DNA from: Fonticula-like sp. SCN 57-25
Lineage: Eukaryota; Nucleariida; Rotosphaerida
Length of the DNA stretch: 64,000 nt
Assembly: GCA_001724245.1 (NCBI GenBank)
Contig: MEDX01000015.1
Location: forward strand, 1-64,000
Direction of reading: 5' to 3'
In this document: positions 29,161 to 38,998 of the stretch, piece after piece
Layout of the letters: each line of letters opens with the position of its first letter
Position numbering within the stretch: the first letter of the stretch is position 1
Translations under genes and position numbers: made by a program
The notes under the pieces: generated by a model
Seen by the model: only the letters and a program-made list of their open reading frames with translations
Database searches by the model: none
What the model was told of the DNA's origin: nothing

Positions 29161-30933
29161 ATGGCCGACGTGGAAGATGGGGCGGCGGCGCCCAAGCCGG
29201 CGACTCCGACTGTACGCCTCGTTGTGCACTCTTGTGTGCGCTCTTTAGATCGTTATTAATGTGGTTTGTAGCTTTCCCAGCCGCAGCAGCAAACCCAACC
29301 GCGGCGTATTATGGTCATGGCGCATCCCAATGCGCAGCCGCAACATCCCGGCGTGTCAAACTCGCTGTATGAAAAGTCTGGCCGCTACGGTGCGCACTTT
29401 TGCTGCCTGCTTGGTGCTTTTCTAATGATCTGCTACAGTGACTGTTGGTGGAGGTCCGGCGGGGAGCAGCAGCTCGCAGTCTCTTTCGCCCGCGTCCGTT
29501 CCTCCGGCGTTGACCCCGGAGCAGATTGCCGCGATCGAGCGTCGCCGCGAAGAGCTTGAAGAGGCCGACGATCTGCAGCACTATGCCAAGCAGATCAGCT
29601 TAATTTTCCGCCCTGTGCTTGTGTGCATCCTGCTTGTCGTTTGGTGGGTCAAGGTCGAGCAGCAAAACATTCTTGCGATGGGATCGTGCGTACCTGCCCC
29701 TGTAGAGATCCTGCCTCTGACCCTTCTTCCAGGTATTCCTCTCTGCTGTTTACCAACAATGTGTCTACTGGCGAGGCCATCAGCGACGGCCTCATCAATG
29801 CGTTTATCATCATTGGCGTTGTTATCGTGATCACCATTGTATTCGTAATACTCTTTGTCAAGGGCTACATCAAGTTTCTGTACGGCTACCTGCTGGTCGC
29901 GACCGGCCTCCTCCTGGGCGGTACCGGCGGCCTCTTCCTGTACCTTCAGTGCGATGCCCTGGGCGTCCCGCTCGACATTATCACGCTCGTGTTTGTCTGC
30001 TGGAACTTTGCGCTCGTCGGCCTCGTCAGCGTCTTTTGGCACACGCCGCTGTGGTTGCGCCAGATCTACCTCGTGCTCGTCTCGGCCCTGCTTGCCTACT
30101 CCCTCACAAAGATCCAAGAATGGACAACGTGGTTCCTGCTGGGCCTCCTTGTCATTTGGGACCTCGTGGCCGTGCTGACGCCGTGCGGCCCGCTGCGCAT
30201 GCTCGTCGAGTCGAGCCAGCGCCAGAACCAGGAAATCCCGGCGCTGCTCTACTCGGTGACCATGGTCTTTTTCATGGCCGACGCGCCCGCCGACGCCAAG
30301 AAGAAGAAGAAGAAGAGCAAGAAGGCCGCCGCGGGCGCCGTGCAGCTCCGCGACGACGACTCGGACACCGGCGAGGCCGATGCCAGCAAGGATGTCCGCC
30401 TCGTCTCGTCCGAGAGCGACGACATGCCGACGCCCAGCGCGTCGGGCACAAACGTCCCGCTCAAGCCGTACAGCGACGACTACCGCGCCAAGGCGCCGTA
30501 CCCGATGAACTCGCAGATGAGCGGCATGAGTACGCAGGGCCTCCTCGCCAGGTCCGACTCGGTGGCAGTCGCGTCGCCGCCGACGCCCACCCAGCAGCAG
30601 CAGCAGCAGGCCGCTCAGCAGGCGGCGCAGCAGCAGCAGGAAGACGACGATGATGATGATGAGCGCAACGGCATCAAGCTCGGTCTTGGTGACTTTGTGT
30701 TTTACAGCGTGCTTGTGGCGCGCGCGGCGCTGTCGGACTGGACGACCGTCGTGGCGTGCATCTGCTCCGTCATGACTGGGCTCATGTCCACCATCATTCT
30801 GCTCGCCATGTTCAAGCGTGCGCTCCCGGCGCTGCCCATCAGTCTCGTGCTCGGCATCCTCTTTTACTTTGTCACGTCGCTCGTCATCACGCCGTTTGCC
30901 GTGAACAACGTCAGCGTCCTCGTCCACGTATGA
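29161..30933 (+). CDS. PSEN: Presenilin, catalytic subunit of gamma-secretase
   Basis: Four exons (29161-29211, 29281-29389, 29439-29685, 29733-30933) give 535 aa with about nine membrane segments. TM1 starts with LIFRPVLVCILLVVWW, followed by the SYSSLLFTNN loop. The catalytic Asp pair is D279 (IWDLVAVLTPCGPLRMLVE) and D456 (LGLGDFVFYS, the GxGD motif), and the PAL motif is at 501-503. The usual Tyr before the first Asp is Trp here. The hydrophilic loop between TM6 and TM7 is long, Lys-, Ser- and Gln-rich with an Asp run. Presenilin cleaves type I membrane protein stubs, including Notch in animals. A Notch-like gene lies downstream in this window. Confidence 0.96.
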
Positions 30934-31153
30934 TCAGCACATCATCATCATGCCTTTCTGCGCCTTTATTCTTTCTTTTGCTCTCTTTTTCCTATCGTGT
31001 ACGAGTATACCAACATGTTTCGTTTGCACCTCGTTTCCATTTTCCCTTGGCCGCGCCTTGCGGCCCTTCTTTGGCTATGTGTATGAATGCCCGCCTACCG
31101 ATAAGCGGGGGTACCCCAATGAAAAAACGCGACATTTTTGCTTTATTGAATGA

Positions 31154-31965
31154 CTAGTACAGGATGCGCCTCAAAAACTGCGCGACGTCCATGACCTCCT
31201 CCTCTGTGGCCGTGTGGCCGGCGCCGCTGTACGACTTCATGGTCACGTCCTTGACGCCGATCGACTCGAGGTGCTTGGCGCTCGCGGCGCCGTACTCGAA
31301 CCGCACGACGGGGTCCGCCGTCCCGTGCCCGCAGAACCGCGGCGTTTCATTGTTCACGGTACTCATGGGCGCGCTCGCAAACACGGTGCGGAAGAGGGGA
31401 AGGTACCCGCTCAGCGCGACAAAGCCGGCAAGCTTCTTGTCGGTGGTCAGCGACACGAAATGGGTGCTCGCGGCGCCCTGGGAAAAGCCGCCGAGAACAA
31501 TCTTGCTCGAGGGGATCCCGCTCGACACCTCCGCCTCAATGAGCGAGAGGACGTACGACGCGGTGCGCTCGAGACCGTCGCGATCCTCGTGCGAGCCGCG
31601 ATCCGTAAGCGACACAATGTCGTACCACGATGGCATCCGCATGCCGCCGTTCAGCGTCACAGGATGCGAATTGCTAGCAACAGAATCAGCAAAAGAGAAG
31701 AACAATAAAAGAGGACGCACGCATGGGGAAAGACCCACTTGGTGTTGGGCATGGCAGCGCCGAGCATCTGGCCCAGGAACGACCAGCCATCGCCGCTATC
31801 GCCGAGGCCATGGAGAAAGATGACGGTCGACTGGTGCTGACCCTTGGGCTCGCGAACCAGCGGCGCGCGGTGTGACGACATGCTTGCGGCGGTGGTACCA
31901 AAGCAACGGCTCGCGGTGAACACAAGCGACAGTACAAGGCCCCTCGACGAGACGGCCCGCAGCAT
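31154..31965 (-). CDS. Acyl-protein thioesterase / lysophospholipase (LYPLA type)
   Basis: Two exons (31721-31965, 31154-31673; 47-nt intron starting GTGCGT) give 254 aa. The alpha/beta-hydrolase core shows VIFLHGLGDSGDGW, WVFPHANSHPVTLNGGMRMPSWYDI, the nucleophile elbow GGFSQGAAS, the acid in GTADPVVRFEYG and the His in GAGHTATEE. The family removes palmitate from proteins or acts on lysophospholipids. From the ATG at 31965 the protein carries about 28 extra residues (MLRAVSSRGLVLSLVFTASR...) that look like a mitochondrial presequence; starting at the ATG at 31881 would give the ordinary cytosolic form. Confidence 0.92.
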
Positions 31966-32370
31966 GTAGGGACGGCCAGCGACCGACCTGAGATGTTGCA
32001 AACTGCAATGCAAACTGATTGCGTATTGTGTCAAAGTGGACCAGAAGTGGACCAAATTGGAGCCACTTTCGGTACAGTATCAACAGTTTGAGGCCATAAA
32101 AGACGCAATGCCAGGTAAAGGACAAGGCACCGCCAAACACGAAATGCGCGCAATTGTATAGTTTTACCCATGGTCAGCTCGGGAGAGACATTGATACACG
32201 TATATTGATGAAACCAAACTGATGCTGCACGGCACTGCATGGCAACGTTACAACAGACAAGCGGTTTATAGAAAAACAGGTAAATAAGATTGACAAACTA
32301 ACACTGAGAGATACCGCTGGGGCCAACTGCCCAACTGCCCGCATGATACTGAAGAGGCTAAAGAAAAAGT
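31966..32370. other. Intergenic, no gene seen
   Basis: About 400 bp between the LYPLA gene start and the 3' end of the secreted Cys-rich gene. Short frames occur, but none has a signature. It presumably holds the LYPLA promoter and the poly(A) region of the neighbour. Confidence 0.5.
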
Positions 32371-33498
32371 TTACTCGAAGGAGAGCTCAGGGTTCTCCAC
32401 GCGCATGCGCTGGAGCTCCGAGACGCCGGTGGTGGCGTGGGTGTAGATCAGGTCGATGTAGAACTGGCCGACGCACATGTTGCCGTAGGTGGCGCTGTAG
32501 TACTTGGTGAAGGTGATGTAGAGGTTGTTGACGGCGCCCTCAGTGTAGCCGGGAAGGCCGCGCTGGTAGAAGGGCGAGCGGAAGAACGAGTCGCCGTAGC
32601 AGCCGCACTTGTCCGTAAAGGCGGCGTCGGGGAAGGTGCTCGAGCCGATCGCAGTGTCGCTGAGCTTGACGGCGATCGAGGTGGGGTTGGACGAGTAGTA
32701 CGAGCGCTGCACAAAGTTGTACGAAAAGTACACGTCGGCGGCAATCAGGAGGGAGCCCGACGGCAGGGGATCCGTAAAGTTGACCGAGACGGTGGTGGAA
32801 AGGGAGGAGGTGGGGGTGCAGTACTGGTTGCCGTTCGAGTTGCACACGTTGCAGCCGACATCCTGGCCGCCGGGGATGCTCTTGAGCGGGACCGACTTGA
32901 ACACGTGGGGAAGGTACTGGCCAACATCCGAGTCATAGTCGATCTTGACGACAATGCGGTTCATGCAGATCGAGTTGCGGAACATGTCGATGCGCAGGCG
33001 GTTGGTGCCGCCGTGCACGTACTTGGGGGTGCCCTGGCTGTGCGAGAACGACAAGGTGTGCGGCGCATCGCAGGTGTTGCACTCGCAGTCATAGTTGCCG
33101 TTCTTGGTCTCGCGCGTGGCGTGGACAATGTCGTTCAGGGCAATGCCAAAGGCGGCATCCTTGAGGGTCGGCGAGCAGCTCCACGAGCCGTGGAACTCAA
33201 TGGTCCACTTGTAGGGGATAGCGTTCGAGGGGAGGGGATCCTGGAAGGTAAGAGTGCCGTTGTTCCACTACACGAGCACGGCTGGTGAGCTTACCGCCGG
33301 GTCAAAAGAGGCAATGGTGCGCACGTTGCCAATGGCGCCGGCCGTCTCATCGGGAGCGCACGCGTACTGGCCAGCAACACCGCACTGGCTGCAGAACGAA
33401 AGGCCACCGCCGAAATACAGAGTAAAGTTGGTGGAAGCGGCCGAGGCCGACATGGCGAAAAGCACCACCACAAGCGCGATGCGCATGCTGGTCGACAT
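32371..33498 (-). CDS. Secreted cysteine-rich protein, unknown family
   Basis: Two exons (33295-33498, 32371-33240; 54-nt intron starting GTAAGC) give 357 aa. There is a clean signal peptide (SMRIALVVVLFAMSASAAS). The mature part is rich in Cys pairs (CSQCG, CECNTC, CNVC, CGCYG), aromatic residues and beta-strand-forming sequence, with several Asn-glycosylation sites. No TM segment or catalytic motif is seen. An alternative acceptor would make a 27-nt intron in the same frame; the 54-nt version fits the neighbours better. A surface or cell-wall (cyst/stalk) protein is possible but not shown. Confidence 0.78.
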
Positions 33499-33835
33499 GC
33501 TGGGCTACCTTCTCTTTCGCTAAAGGAGGCTAGGAGGGAGTGAGAGGCGACCGAAGGGGATCATGGCCCCTTGTCAATGATTGGCTGCGCCTCGACCAAT
33601 GGCGGGCAAGCTCGGGATAACATTAAAAAGTGATGATTGGTGCGACGCGATTCGGACGGCGCGAGATGATTGGTCGGCCACCTCCCAATAAGGAAATTAA
33701 AAACATTCTCCCCAAAGTCGGAACCGTCAAGGGGCAACCGGCGGCGCTAATAGTGGCCTTACTCTCGGTAAATCCAGGGTAAATCGACGCACACTAGCTT
33801 GCAAGCAGCAGCAGCAGAAGCAGCAGAGGATCACC
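33499..33835. other. Divergent promoter region of secreted protein and EF-hand genes
   Basis: No coding exon. It contains four CCAAT boxes in both orientations and, just before the EF-hand ATG, a CAGCAGCAG-type purine-rich 5' UTR. Confidence 0.6.
33580..33673. promoter_or_regulatory. Cluster of four CCAAT boxes
   Basis: ATTGG at 33580-33584, CCAAT at 33596-33600, ATTGG at 33636-33640 and ATTGG at 33669-33673, three of them in a GATTGG context. NF-Y (HAP) complexes bind such boxes in other eukaryotes. The cluster is shared by the divergent secreted-protein and EF-hand genes. Confidence 0.6.
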
Positions 33836-34477
33836 ATGGCAGTCACCATTGACCTTATGTGGGTGTCGTTCCGCAAGTTCGACAAGTCGAACGATGGCAA
33901 GATTTCCCTCCAGGAGATGCTTGACGCCCGCAAGAAGGGCCTCGAGATGACCAAGCGCGAGGTGCGCCAGCTCATGAAGGTTGCCGACCAGTCGGGCGAC
34001 CAGGAGCTCGACTTTGCCGAGTTCTTCAAGTTCATGACCAACTCGCCGCTCGACCCCCGCGTGTCCCCCGAAATCATCCGCGCGTTCTCGGCCATCGACA
34101 AGAACGGCGACGGATCTATTTCGCGCAAGGAGTTGCAGTCGGCCCGCCGCAACGGCACCATCAAGATCACCAAGGACGACGCCAACGCCATCATTGACGC
34201 CGCCGGCGACGACAAGCTCACCCTCTCCCAGTTCACCATGCTCATCGCTGGCAAGCCCGCGGGCGAGCCCAAGCGCGTCGTGCTCGACGAGGACGACCTC
34301 TACGCCCTCTTCCAGCTCCTCGACGAGGACCGCAGCGGCTACCTCTCCCCCGCCGAGGTCGTCCGCGCCGGCCAGCTCCTCGAGCTCCCCCCGGCCGAGA
34401 CCCAAAAGATCATGATGGCCGACCGCAACGGCGACGGCCGCCTCTCGTTCCCCGAGTTCCGCGCGCTCTTTGGCTAG
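33836..34477 (+). CDS. Multi-EF-hand calcium-binding protein
   Basis: Intronless, 213 aa. Loops DKSNDGKISLQE (residues 15-26), DQSGDQELDFAE, DKNGDGSISRKE, DEDRSGYLSPAE and DRNGDGRLSFPE are EF-hand loops; one between (AGDDKLTLSQ) is degenerate. So there are about six hands, at least four able to bind Ca2+. The length and hand number recall calbindin/calretinin-like or protist penta/hexa-EF proteins. It is likely a cytosolic calcium sensor or buffer. The strong codon bias suggests high expression. Confidence 0.93.
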   Translation: MAVTIDLMWVSFRKFDKSNDGKISLQEMLDARKKGLEMTKREVRQLMKVADQSGDQELDFAEFFKFMTNSPLDPRVSPEIIRAFSAIDKNGDGSISRKELQSARRNGTIKITKDDANAIIDAAGDDKLTLSQFTMLIAGKPAGEPKRVVLDEDDLYALFQLLDEDRSGYLSPAEVVRAGQLLELPPAETQKIMMADRNGDGRLSFPEFRALFG

Positions 34478-34635
34478 GCGTGTATTTCGGCAGGCACCCG
34501 CACGGCCCACGACACCCTTGAATGCATCATTATAAAGCTGGGTCAACGTGTTTCAATTGCATCCTTAATATACGCTCAATTGTTTTTTTTGGCCAAAGTC
34601 TAAACTCTATATTGATAAGCACACAAAAAAGGCCT

Positions 34636-36766
34636 CTAACAGAAAATGAGGATGGCGAGCCCCACGGTAGAGATCATTGATATCAAATTCAACGGCAGCC
34701 CAATCTTTGCATAGTCTGAAAACTTGTACCCGCCCGGCCCCATGACCATGAGGTTTGTCTGGTACCCGATTGGCGTGCAGAAACTGGACGACCCCGCCAT
34801 CATGAGCGTATACACCACGGCCTTTTCCGTGGCGCCCGAGCCCGGGACGGCGGCCATTGCCCACGCGATGGGGAACATGAGCGTCACCGTCGCCGCGTTG
34901 GAAATAACTTCTGTCATGACTGTTGTGATGAGGTAGACGCCGCCGAGGATGCCGAGCGCGCCGAGCGGCTCGAGGACCGTCATGAGCGACTCTGCAATGA
35001 CGCTCGCCGCGCCCGAGAGCTCCATGGCGCGACCAATGGAAAAGCTCGCTGCGATGAGGACGAGGAGCTCGCCCTGCACGGCCATTGACGCGTCGCGCGC
35101 CTTGATGCACCTGAGCGCGAGGAGGAGGCAGGCGGCGCCGAACGCGGCCGCGACGAGCTCGATGACGCCGGCGGTCGTGACGGCCACCATGGCGACGAGG
35201 ATAAGGACGGTCGACACCGTCTTCCACACGCGCTGCTTCTTGTACACGCTCTTGCCGGCGAGCTGCGTGACCATGGCAAAGTCCTGGTCCTGCATGTGGT
35301 ACTTTGTAAAGTACTTGTTGGCCTCGGCGAGCAGCGTGTCGCCCGCCTGCAGCTTGACGCTGCCAATCGACTGGCGGAGGCGCACGCCGCGGCGGTGGAT
35401 GGCGATGATGGCCGCGTTGTAGCGCGAGCGGAAGCGGCTCTCGCGCACCGTCTGGCCGACGAGCGGCGAGTTGGGCGCCACCACGAGCTCGACAAGCACG
35501 CGGTTGCGCAGGCGGCCCGTCACCTTGGCGAGCTGAGAGTCCTCGGGCTCAAGGCCAGGCACAGTGTACACCATCGGCATCGTCTCTACGAGCCCGGAAA
35601 AGTAGAGAATGTCGTTGGCCTGCAGCAGGAACGTTTCGTCTGGCGCCGGGAAAGTTTCATTGCCGCGCTGCACTTCAAAGAGGAAAACGCCCGTGAGGCC
35701 GCGCAGGCCCGCCTCGGCGATCGACTTGCCGTGCAGCGGCCCCGTCTCGTCCGGCGAGACGCGCACGGCAGAGGTGAACTCGCGGGGGTTCTGCAGGAAC
35801 TCGTCCATGTTGGTCGTGTTGGTCGGCAAAAGGTACGGCGACGCGATCAGGATGTAGATGAGGCAGACCACCATGTTGGGGATGCCAATGTAGCCAATCT
35901 CAAAGAAGCCGAGGACAAGGTCGGGGTTCGCCTCCTCGGCCAGGTTGGCCACGATGAGGTTGGTGCTCGTGCCGATGATGGTCGAGCAGCCACCGAGAAC
36001 GGAAGCGTAACTAAGCGGGATCAGAAACTTGGAGGCGGGGAAGCGCAGGCGGTGCGTCCAGTCGAGCACCACCGGGATCATCATGGCGACAAGCGGCGTG
36101 TTGCTCATGAATCCAGACAGGAGCGCGACGGGGGCCATCATGCGAAGCTGCGCGTCCCACATGCGCGTGGGATGCCGGAGGACATGCTTGATAAAGACCT
36201 CAAGCGAGTTGTTGATCTCCATCGCCTTGGCAACGACAAACAAAACGCCAATGCTGATGACGCCCTCGCTGGAAAAGCCGCTCAGGGCCTCCTTCACCGG
36301 GATCACCTGCATCAGCATCAAAAAGGTCATTGCAAACACAACGACAATGTGCGGCTCGACGGCATCTTTGAAGAGAACCAGTAGCGTCAAGCAGACAGTC
36401 TAGAGGCAAACAAACAGTGAGACGCCCGCAAGCAGCTGCTATGTCGACACGTACCACCATCGTCGTCCATGCCTCGTAAGATTTGTCGCCGAAATCCCAC
36501 CAGAGCGTGCCCGCCAGCGTCAGGAGAATCGCAAGGATCACCGCCGCTACAAAGTACGGCACGTTGGCACGAAGCGTCGCCTTCAGGGCCGCCTTGGTGA
36601 ACTGGTTCTTCTTCTCCTCCTCCTCGATCTCTGCCTCCTTGATGGCATCATACGACGGCCCAGAGGACGACAGCAGCCGGCGCGACTCGATGTCGCCCCC
36701 ATCCTTTTCATCCCCCATGCTCGTGTTGATCCCCAAGATGCCGTCACGTGACGGCATAACCGACAT
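34636..36766 (-). CDS. SLC13/ArsB-type permease with two RCK_C (TrkA-C) domains
   Basis: Two exons (36455-36766, 34636-36399; 55-nt intron starting GTACGT) give 691 aa. The protein has an N-terminal cytosolic part, about 11-12 TM segments, and a central soluble insert with two TrkA-C-like modules (EAGLRGLTGVFLFEVQRG..., then VELVVAPNSPLVGQTVRESRF..., each ending in a GDTL/NDIL motif). Signatures GGCSTIIGTSTNLIVANLAEE and FCTPIGYQTNLMVMGPGGY are those of the ion transporter (IT) superfamily. The nearest described relatives are algal SAC1/SLT and cyanobacterial sulfate or di/tricarboxylate transporters. The substrate is unknown. Confidence 0.9.
36738..36757. promoter_or_regulatory. 20-bp perfect palindrome with TCACGTGA core at permease start
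   Basis: The palindrome reads the same on both strands and is centred on CACGTG (36745-36750). It lies inside the first codons of the permease, and each of its ends is an ATG reading inward. It could act as an E-box or, in RNA, as a hairpin at the start codon. Confidence 0.55.
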
Positions 36767-37218
36767 GCCGGCCGCCTTGCAGGCAAAACGCCCGCTTTAT
36801 ATAAATTAACGCAAAAAACAGGGCCAGAGACCGCCCGCGGACCCTGGCTTTTGACGCCCGACGGAAGTGAGACCACGTGGTCGTGGGAGCTTGGTCTTAC
36901 GGCAATCACACTTTAGTCAGGGGCGGACTGCGACTTTAGAGAACGACGCGCTGGCTTGAAACAGAGCAAAGAGAAAGCTATACGGCATTCAAGATACGCA
37001 AATTCGCATGCGCGACACATTAACTTGGTCATAAATGCAGCAATTATGCTCGAAATATTTATTGCTATTCATTACTCTGAGGAGACTTTGATAAATTACT
37101 ACTTGCACTTCAAATCGACTTGACAACAAAACAAAACAATGCTTGCATAAATATAATGCGTGCATATCATACAATGCTTCTACTATACACCTTTATGACA
37201 CGGCGGCACTTTTCTGCG
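36767..37218. other. Intergenic, AT-rich, no gene seen
   Basis: About 450 bp between the permease start and the 3' end of the next gene. It contains a CCACGTGG E-box-like site near 36885 and an AT-rich stretch. No open frame has protein character. Confidence 0.5.
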
Positions 37219-38271
37219 CTATATCCTATTTGAGCTTCTTGCGGACTTTCTGACGCAGAAACTGTCCTTTGGCAAGTGCGCGCACGCTGCGTCGACGAAC
37301 CTCTCGATGGAGCTCTGCTGCGTCTCGAGTCCCTTCAGCGCCTCTGCGAGCGCGCCGGCGAGCGTCTTGCCGCTCTCTGCGCTCCCGCCCGCGACGACGA
37401 CCGCCGCGCCGGCCGCGGTGTCGGGCAGCTCCAGCTGCGCGACTGCGCTCTCATCGTCACTCGAGAGGCGGCGATCTTTGACGGATGCCGCGACGATAAG
37501 CGCGAGCGGCGGGTGCGTCGCGAGCGCGCGGCTCACGCACTCGAGGGCGGCACGCAGCTGCGCGCCCGTACAGCATATGCTGACGAGGAGGAGCGCAGGG
37601 CACGCGTGCGTCTTGTTGCTGCACTCGCACAGCGAGCCAAACACGCCGCCCATCGCCGCCACGGCGGCCTCCTCAACGTAAAAGCCGAGCCTCCCGAGCG
37701 TGCTGGAAAGATCGGCCTCCTCGCTGTCGCCGGTCAGCGGGCTCAGAACGGCGCAGAGGGCGCGGCGACGGGCGGGTGAGGGAGTCGAGTACAAGAGGGA
37801 AGCGGGAAGGATCGGGTTCAGAGCCCATTGCGTGATCGCGATCTGCCGCAGGCCAAAGTCCAGGTCGAGAAGGAGGCTCGTCAGGGAGCGGTCCGCGTAC
37901 GCAGTCTGAAGATCCTCAAGCAGAAGCGACTCGGAGGAAAGAACCGGAAGGACATCGGAAAGACCAATCTGCTCAAAGAGGGCGACAGTGCGCGCGCGGG
38001 CATACGATGACTGCGTCGCAACGCGGGAACGCTTCGCGGAAAGAGAAAGTAAGGATGGGGCCGTGCTTTCATAAGAACGCTTTACGAGAGACACGGCGGG
38101 GGGGTCGCGGGGATTATTTTCGCCTTGTGCGCCCTCCACGAGGGACTGCGACACCACCGCAGGCACCGAGGAGGGCCAATGGGTGCAGTCCGGCGGCGGA
38201 CTAGCCGGCTCAAGGAGCGAGCGGGTTATGTCGCGCGCAATCCCCAAGCGAGGGGGCTGATCGGGCTGCAT
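37219..38271 (-). CDS. Uncharacterised protein
   Basis: Intronless. The ATG at 38271 (MQPDQPPRLG) gives 350 aa; an in-frame ATG at 38325 would add an 18-residue hydrophobic leader. The N-terminal 80 residues are Pro/Ser-rich and likely disordered. The middle has helices (VALFEQIGLSDVLPVLSSESLLLEDLQTAY, with faint SAM-like spacing), and the C-terminal half is Ala/Leu-rich. It ends in a basic stretch. I do not recognise a family. Confidence 0.7.
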   Translation of the reverse strand: MQPDQPPRLGIARDITRSLLEPASPPPDCTHWPSSVPAVVSQSLVEGAQGENNPRDPPAVSLVKRSYESTAPSLLSLSAKRSRVATQSSYARARTVALFEQIGLSDVLPVLSSESLLLEDLQTAYADRSLTSLLLDLDFGLRQIAITQWALNPILPASLLYSTPSPARRRALCAVLSPLTGDSEEADLSSTLGRLGFYVEEAAVAAMGGVFGSLCECSNKTHACPALLLVSICCTGAQLRAALECVSRALATHPPLALIVAASVKDRRLSSDDESAVAQLELPDTAAGAAVVVAGGSAESGKTLAGALAEALKGLETQQSSIERFVDAACAHLPKDSFCVRKSARSSNRI

Positions 38272-38998
38272 CGCCCGCGATGTAGCAAGGAAAAGAAAAG
38301 GAAAAAGGCGACCAAGTCGAAGCAAAGACCAGAAAAAAAGGCCAGTATGCAGAGAAAAGCGTATAAAAAAGCAAACGCAAGCTAGTCACCCGCCTCTCGA
38401 GCGGCTACACGCGCGTGCTCTCGCTCCCTGCCGGCCAACACGGGGCCACGGAGCAAAGCTCGAAGGCAACGCACAACGCAACGCGGGGGTCGTGAGAGCC
38501 GACTTCGGACTATGCGCACCTCCTTAATCAGGAGGTCGCAGCCGATTGGTCCACAAGAACATTGATGCAATGTGATTGGCCCGATGCACTCAAAATGCAA
38601 CCATGTTGGCCATGTGGTCGGCTAAGCCGCGGCCAAAATAGAAAGAGCAAAGACGCGGCGGGGACAACTAACAAAACACAGAAACGCGCGCAAAACACTT
38701 TTCCTGTACAACGCCAAGTGAACAATAGCCATGTGTGCGCTTGCTTTTCAAGTAAGCGTGTGGAAATTTTCCGCCGTTTTACCGCGCGATCTGCGGCAGA
38801 TCATGAGATTATTTTCCACGTGGACATTTCTGCATTGACCTGTCTCATGTCCTTTTCCACCATATCAGTTTCCTTTTCCACCATATCATTTTCCCACTTT
38901 GGACACTTTCAATGTACTTGCGGACGTGTTTATTACTCCGCTACTTGATAGTCTTACAGATTGCATTTTACGCTTTTTCGTCGCCGATCGATCTGCGC
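38272..38998. other. Intergenic with CCAAT boxes, a hairpin and a short tandem repeat
   Basis: About 730 bp without a coding exon. It contains two CCAAT boxes (GATTGGTCC near 38545, GATTGGCCC near 38573), a 7-bp-stem inverted repeat ACCTCCT/AGGAGGT at about 38518-38536, and two copies of CCTTTTCCACCATATCA (38851-38867 and 38872-38888). The hairpin resembles a tRNA arm, but no full tRNA could be folded. Confidence 0.55.

Noticed and set aside
29581-30927. 448-codon minus-strand open frame
   Set aside because: It is the shadow of the presenilin gene; the composition is Arg/His/Asp-rich and no domain is present.
33268-33294. A 27-nt intron in the secreted Cys-rich gene
   Set aside because: A later in-frame acceptor gives a 54-nt intron, in the size range of all others. 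I kept the short form only as an alternative.
38500-38545. tRNA-like hairpin ACCTCCT/AGGAGGT
   Set aside because: The stem-loop forms, but no D arm, T arm or acceptor stem could be paired around it and U33 is missing in the natural loop.
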